Shown: positions 60,099 to 64,000 of the stretch, one piece after another | Position numbering within the stretch: the stretch's first letter is position 1 | How the letters are laid out: each line of letters starts with the position of its first letter | Assembly: GCA_023455425.1 (NCBI GenBank) | Contig: JAEYCM010000042.1 | Location: forward strand, 53,579 to 117,578 | Direction of reading: 5' to 3' | DNA length: 64,000 nucleotides | Source of the DNA: Bacillota bacterium | Lineage (GTDB): Bacteria > Bacillota > Clostridia > Christensenellales > CAG-138 | Notes under the pieces: generated by a model | What the model saw: the letters and a program-made list of their open reading frames with translations, nothing else | What the model was told of the DNA's origin: nothing | Database searches by the model: none | Made by a program: the position numbers and the translations under genes

Positions 60099-61055
60099 TC
60101 AGGCCTCCTTTGCGCGCCCCGGGCAAAGCCTGAGGTTTTGGCCCGTCAAATGCAGAATGCGCGAATCGTCCACGCTGACCAGCCGGGAGAATATGCGCTC
60201 TCCATAGCGTTCCTGCAGTTTTTCCGAAGTAAGGTTGGTGGCGATCACGGTATGCAGCCCGGCGTTGTGCCGTTCGTTGAGTATGGAAAAGAGGTATTCG
60301 AGCGTAATGTTGTTGATCATGGGCTCGGTGCCAAGATCGTCAATGAGCAGCAGCGGCGCGCTCAGAAAGGGCCCCGCGGCCTCCACGTTCTGGCGGATGC
60401 CGGAAAGCAGCTGCTCCATGAGCGTGTATGCCGTCACCTTTTTTACGGCAAACCCGCGCGCAAGTACGCGCGCGGCGATGCTGTTCAGAAGGAACGTCTT
60501 GCCTAAGCCCGACGTACCCAGCAAAAGCAAATTCCGCTTTACGGTCAGGGGGAAATCGTTTGCATACCCTTCCGTAATGCGGCGGGCCGCAAGCATTTGC
60601 TTTTTTTGGGTTTCGGTTGGAAAAATCTCGGGGTCGAATGTTTCAAACGTTTCCCGCTCGTCAATTTGGGAGGTGGCCCGCGCCTGCCCCAATAGTTTTT
60701 TTTGCAGGCATGCGCAGGGCATGCGGTGGGGTGCGCCCACATAGCCGGTATCCGCGCACTGTTTGCAGCGGTGCCTGAGTGTTAAATAATCCTCCGGCAG
60801 CCCGACAGCGCAGAGTAACGCGCGTTCTTCCCCACAAAGCGTGTTGAGCGTCTCGTTTGCGGCCTTTGCGGCCTCTGCCGCATCCATACCGCGGCGTATG
60901 GCTTCGCCTACGGAAAGCGCCGCCGCGCGCCTGCGTTCGGCAATGGCCAAAAAACCGGCGTGCAGGGCATACGCCTCCTCCGTACGGCGCAAGAGCGCCA
61001 TGCGTTCCTCCTGGCGGATGCGTTCGTATTCGGCTTGGATCTCCGCAAGCGACAT
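60099..61055 (-). CDS. DnaC/DnaI-type replicative helicase loader
   Basis: A 318-residue AAA+ ATPase. An N-terminal helical region with a zinc-like cysteine set (RHRCKQCADTGYVG...MPCACLQKK, four Cys near residue 97-117) precedes the ATPase: Walker A LLLGTSGLGKTFLLNSIA near 174, Walker B LLLIDDLGTEP near 235, sensor TVIATNLTSEKL and the arginine finger region RIFSRL. It helps load the replicative helicase at origins or stalled forks. It lies just after a DnaD-domain gene, the usual primosome pair. Confidence 0.9.
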   Translation of the reverse strand: MSLAEIQAEYERIRQEERMALLRRTEEAYALHAGFLAIAERRRAAALSVGEAIRRGMDAAEAAKAANETLNTLCGEERALLCAVGLPEDYLTLRHRCKQCADTGYVGAPHRMPCACLQKKLLGQARATSQIDERETFETFDPEIFPTETQKKQMLAARRITEGYANDFPLTVKRNLLLLGTSGLGKTFLLNSIAARVLARGFAVKKVTAYTLMEQLLSGIRQNVEAAGPFLSAPLLLIDDLGTEPMINNITLEYLFSILNERHNAGLHTVIATNLTSEKLQERYGERIFSRLVSVDDSRILHLTGQNLRLCPGRAKEA

Positions 61056-61056
61056 G

Positions 61057-62244
61057 TTACGCCTCCTCGTCCAAATTTACGAATATATGCGCGATCTCTT
61101 CATCGGTATATGTTTTCTGCGGGTAATCCATGGACTCTTTGACGCGCTTTGTGGAGGCCGGCTTTTCCTCCCGCGCGTTCAGCAGCGCCTGCGCCTGTTC
61201 CGCGGTCTTTGCGCCGCCTTCCTGGAATTCTTTAAGCAGCGTACGCAAATACGCATACGGCCGCTCCTTGCCCTGCGCATGCTGCGCCCCAAGCAGCAGA
61301 ACTTCTTTTTCCATGCCTTCCACAATATAATTTGCAAGCTGCGCGCGCTCAAGCGGGCGCGCCGCGCGGCCCATGCCCATTGCGGCAAACACCTCGCGCG
61401 CGAGTACGGCGTCTGCGTCCTCGGCGGTAAAGAGCGCGGTGATCGCTTCCGCGGTCAGCGTTCCTTCGCGGTAGAGTCGTTCCAATACGCCGTTCAGATA
61501 TTGAAAGCTTGGGCGCTCCGCCTTGGTAACGGCGGGGCAGGCGGCAAGCACGGCCTCCTGCGTAAATCCCCAGCCCTTTGTCCATTTTTCGTAGAGTTCC
61601 AGTTCATCCCTGGTGGGACGGCGGCTTTTGTTCCAGCGCTTCAATATGGCGGCGGCGCCCCCTGTTTTTTCCTCATACGCCGCGGCATATTCTTTGGCGT
61701 CCTCCAGCGTGCGCACCCCTTCCGCCGCCCAGGCGCGCGCCACGGTATCGATATAATTTGCATGAACGCGGGCTCCCTTCTGGGAAAGGCAGTGGGAAAG
61801 GAGCTCGAGCACCGCTTCCTCCGTCAGGCCGTACACCTCCACCCAATCGTAAAGATACCGAAGTTCCTGCGCGCGAAGCGTGCGCGGAGCAAACAGCTGC
61901 TGCGCCGCCTGCACAAGCTCCCCGTATTTTCCGGGGACGAGTATGGGTTCGCGCGGGCGTTCGGAAGGGGCGGTGTATTCCACCTCCAGCGGATCGGCGC
62001 TCAAAATGCGCATCAGACCTTCCCGTTGCCAGTAGGCGCATGCGTCGAGCACCTCCTGTTCGGATAAACCCAGCGCCTCATGCATGGGCGCTGCGGAAAA
62101 CGCGGGATAGCGGCAGAGCATCAGCCCGTACAGATATACGCGCAGTTGCGTACCGTCGGCCGCAGGCATATATTCGAGCAGAAACAGGTTGTCTACGGGC
62201 GTCTGCTCCAACGGCAGCGCTTCCTTTGCAAAACGAACGGTCAT
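61057..62244 (-). CDS. DnaD-domain replication protein
   Basis: A 395-residue protein. The N-terminal winged-helix region (residues 20-95: LLEYMPAADGTQLRVYLYGL..., ALGLSEQEVLDACAYWQREGLM) is as in DnaD/DnaB of Firmicutes. Two DnaD-type helical repeats follow, the last with TRDELELYEKWTKGWGFTQEAVLAAC near residue 225-250 and FQYLNGVLERLYREGTLTAE. The end is basic and probably binds DNA. The ATG at 62244 follows AAAGGAG; the longer upstream frame has no site. It heads an operon with the helicase loader and ispE. Confidence 0.88.
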   Translation of the reverse strand: MTVRFAKEALPLEQTPVDNLFLLEYMPAADGTQLRVYLYGLMLCRYPAFSAAPMHEALGLSEQEVLDACAYWQREGLMRILSADPLEVEYTAPSERPREPILVPGKYGELVQAAQQLFAPRTLRAQELRYLYDWVEVYGLTEEAVLELLSHCLSQKGARVHANYIDTVARAWAAEGVRTLEDAKEYAAAYEEKTGGAAAILKRWNKSRRPTRDELELYEKWTKGWGFTQEAVLAACPAVTKAERPSFQYLNGVLERLYREGTLTAEAITALFTAEDADAVLAREVFAAMGMGRAARPLERAQLANYIVEGMEKEVLLLGAQHAQGKERPYAYLRTLLKEFQEGGAKTAEQAQALLNAREEKPASTKRVKESMDYPQKTYTDEEIAHIFVNLDEEA

Positions 62245-62441
62245 ATGATGCTCCTTTGTGGCGGATGACTTGCTTATTATAACATACTCCGCCCCTGCGC
62301 CGCCACGCGTGCGCGCGGCGTACGGCAGCAGGAATCCTATGTTTTTCCGCCAAAATTTTCGGATTTCCTCTTTTTGTGCGCTCAATTATTCAAATTCTAT
62401 CGTCATAACCCGGGATTTTGCATATACATAAGGAGCAAGTC

Positions 62442-62525
62442 ATGTTTTGGCTCCTCGAAAAGCGGAGCGTTTCCATCGTCGACACATCGGCACGGCCTTT
62501 AAGAGCGGGCCGCCCGTGGTCATAA
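62442..62525 (+). CDS. possible 27-residue leader peptide
   Basis: ATG at 62442 with AAGGAG 8 bases upstream, then 27 codons beginning MFWLLEKRSVSIVDTS and a TAA stop. It ends 34 bases before the next gene. The rest of the 315-base divergent region shows no other gene. The peptide has no recognisable family and could be chance; the good ribosome binding site is the only support. Confidence 0.25.
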   Translation: MFWLLEKRSVSIVDTSARPLRAGRPWS

Positions 62526-62559
62526 TCGGCTATTGTAATTGGCATATAGGAGGTAGGCT

Positions 62560-64000
62560 ATGGAACAAGGTGTTGTGATGATACCCATGTATCACACGAA
62601 CGGAACGCACTGCGGCCTTGCACGCATCCGCTACATGGGGAATTTTGTGCAGGTAGACGTACGATGGAGCGGCAGGCCGCGCAATGATCTGGAGCTTGTC
62701 CTGCTTACGGAGGATGGCCTGCGCACTGTGCGTAACGGCAGAGCGCCGCTTGGGTATGGAAGAAGGCTCTACGGCATCGCCGCAATCAACGACCAGGGCA
62801 ATTGCGTGTGCTGCGGCGCCCTGCGCGGAGAAGAGCGGGCATTTGCCCAGTCCATGCTGCTATTGCGGCTTGGCTTTCCCACGCCCCGCCCTCAGCCGCC
62901 TTTTGATGGCCGCGACCGGGACCGCGACTGGGATCGCGACCGGGATCGGGACCGTGGCCGCGACCGCGACCGCGATGACCGTGACCGAGGCCGCGACCGC
63001 GACCGCGATCGGGATGACCGTGACCGAGGCCGTGACCGCGGCAGGGATGACGGCCGGGGAGGCAGAATCTTGATACCCGGCTTGCCGCCCTTACCCATAC
63101 TTGGCCGTCAAAGCCTGGCCGATCAAGGCCCGGAGGAAGCTGAAGTTTTTGCGCCGAACATGTATAACGAAGCGGATGAACAACAGGCTTACGAAGTATT
63201 TGAGCCGGAAGCGCAAAGCGGGTCCTTTGGCCCCGCTGTGAGGCCGCTCAGCGAAGAAGAAGGCGCTGCAATACTCAGTCCCTCCGGCCGTATGTCTGAG
63301 GAAGACCTGCCCGGCGTGGACCCGGGTGCGCGGCTGCGCCCGCAGGGTTATATTTACGGCGGCCACGTTTCGGAAACAACGCAATATGCAGCGAGTCCGA
63401 TGCCAAACGCGGTGGAGACATTTTCCGCAGCACAGAGCAATTGGGCAGAGCAACCCGCTCAACGCTATGATGCGCCGGCACAGCCCACCTTTTTTGAGCG
63501 GGCTGCGCCGCCTGCACAAAGACCCAGACCGGTAAAAGAACAGCCGGCGCCCGTACGTGCGCAGCCCCCGACGCCCGCGCGCGTAGAGCAGCCCCCTGCG
63601 CCCATGCGGGTAAAAGAGCAGCCTCCTGCGCCCGCGCGCGTGCAGCCCCCGGCACCCGCACGTGTAAAAGAACAGCCTCCTGCGCCCGTGCGGGTAAAGG
63701 AGCAGCCCGTCGCACCCCCAAGGCCTGCCCCGGTGGTACCGCCTGCACCCCCTGTTCCCGTGCGGGTAAAGGAGCAGCCCGTCGCCCCCCCCAGGCCTGC
63801 GCCTATTCCGGCGCCCGCGCCTGCTCCGTGCCCCCCGTGCCCTCCGTGCCCCGTACCGCCTCCGTGCCCCGCGCCCACTCCTTGTCCCCCGTGCCCCGCA
63901 CCTACACCCTGCCCTCCGTGCCCCGCACCTACACCTTGTCCCGAGCCGCCCCCCTGTCCCACGCCGCCTCCGTGCCCCGCGCCTGCCCCCTGTCCCGAAC
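62560..64000 (+). CDS. large low-complexity protein with Arg-Asp and Cys-Pro repeat tracts, cut by the window edge
   Basis: The frame from the ATG at 62560 (TAGGAGG 7 bases upstream) runs 480 codons without a stop. Residues 1-105 form a compact domain (MIPMYHTNGTHCGLARIRYMGN start, then CVCCGALRGEERAF). Residues 117-169 are almost only Arg-Asp dipeptides. Residues 170-340 are mixed and acidic. From about 340 come KEQPxAPxRV units, and residues 424-480 are Pro-rich with 12 cysteines, each followed by Pro (PCPPCP, APTPCP). No signal peptide or membrane segment is seen. I know no family for it; a spore-coat or surface structural protein is a guess. Confidence 0.8.
   Translation, partial: MEQGVVMIPMYHTNGTHCGLARIRYMGNFVQVDVRWSGRPRNDLELVLLTEDGLRTVRNGRAPLGYGRRLYGIAAINDQGNCVCCGALRGEERAFAQSMLLLRLGFPTPRPQPPFDGRDRDRDWDRDRDRDRGRDRDRDDRDRGRDRDRDRDDRDRGRDRGRDDGRGGRILIPGLPPLPILGRQSLADQGPEEAEVFAPNMYNEADEQQAYEVFEPEAQSGSFGPAVRPLSEEEGAAILSPSGRMSEEDLPGVDPGARLRPQGYIYGGHVSETTQYAASPMPNAVETFSAAQSNWAEQPAQRYDAPAQPTFFERAAPPAQRPRPVKEQPAPVRAQPPTPARVEQPPAPMRVKEQPPAPARVQPPAPARVKEQPPAPVRVKEQPVAPPRPAPVVPPAPPVPVRVKEQPVAPPRPAPIPAPAPAPCPPCPPCPVPPPCPAPTPCPPCPAPTPCPPCPAPTPCPEPPPCPTPPPCPAPAPCPE

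Noticed and set aside
63465..63962. A minus-strand frame rich in Gly, Ala and His
   Set aside because: It is the complement of the Cys-Pro repeat tract of the plus-strand gene starting at 62560, which has a good ribosome binding site and a globular N-terminal domain.

Overview
The window looks like a chromosomal segment of a GC-rich, Gram-positive, Clostridia-like anaerobe. The pointers are a SigH-type sigma factor, the mini-RNase III / RlmB / SigH neighbourhood, a DnaD-domain protein beside a DnaC/DnaI-type loader, a Firmicutes-type zinc ABC operon, lipoproteins, and strong AGGAGG ribosome binding sites with frequent GTG and TTG starts. I cannot fix the genus; a Christensenellales- or Oscillospirales-like organism is a guess. 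I see no rRNA, tRNA, CRISPR array, phage or insertion sequence.

Layout. (1) 0.1-4.5 kb: an acetyltransferase and a zinc-uptake operon (small Cys/His membrane protein, ZnuA, ZnuC, ZnuB, lipoprotein). (2) 4.5-8.4 kb, minus strand: an archaeal-type glyceraldehyde-3-phosphate dehydrogenase, an archaeal-type phosphoglycerate kinase and a LarA-family racemase, divergent from an IolR-like DeoR regulator. (3) 8.5-26.7 kb: a large myo-inositol locus. It holds IolI, an ABC sugar transporter, IolE, IolB, IolD and IolG of the Bacillus-type route, followed by IolN, IolM, UxaE, IolO, a LacI regulator and a second IolG of the route known from Thermotoga. (4) 26.9-36.5 kb, minus strand: L-arabinose isomerase, a second sugar ABC transporter with two permeases, and a YesM/YesN-type two-component system. 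(5) 36.7-41.3 kb: a four-domain CoA-disulfide reductase/rhodanese/TusA/DsrE fusion, a thioredoxin-reductase-like flavoprotein and a lipid kinase. (6) 41.4-51.8 kb, minus strand: a DUF4956-VTC-CotH trio, an AI-2E family permease, a uridine-kinase-like protein, a lipoprotein, a phosphohexomutase, RadC and SigH. (7) 52.1-55.7 kb: RlmB with a huge repetitive N-terminus, a cupin, mini-RNase III and PanE. (8) 55.9-64 kb: a secreted 5'-nucleotidase, an amidase, a non-coding stretch with DnaA-box-like sites, IspE, a helicase loader, a DnaD protein and the start of a striking low-complexity protein that runs off the right edge.

How the genes work together. Inositol would enter through the ABC transporter. 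It could be oxidised by IolG and then split by two chemistries: IolE/IolD/IolB towards 5-dehydro-2-deoxy-gluconate, or IolM/IolN/IolO/UxaE towards tagaturonate and fructuronate. The archaeal-type GAPDH/PGK pair next to the IolR-like gene could take up triose phosphate from the first route, but this is inference. IolC, IolJ, IolA and UxuB are not in the window.

Across the window a family of mosaic palindromic intergenic elements recurs at six places. Their stems keep pairing while the sequence changes.
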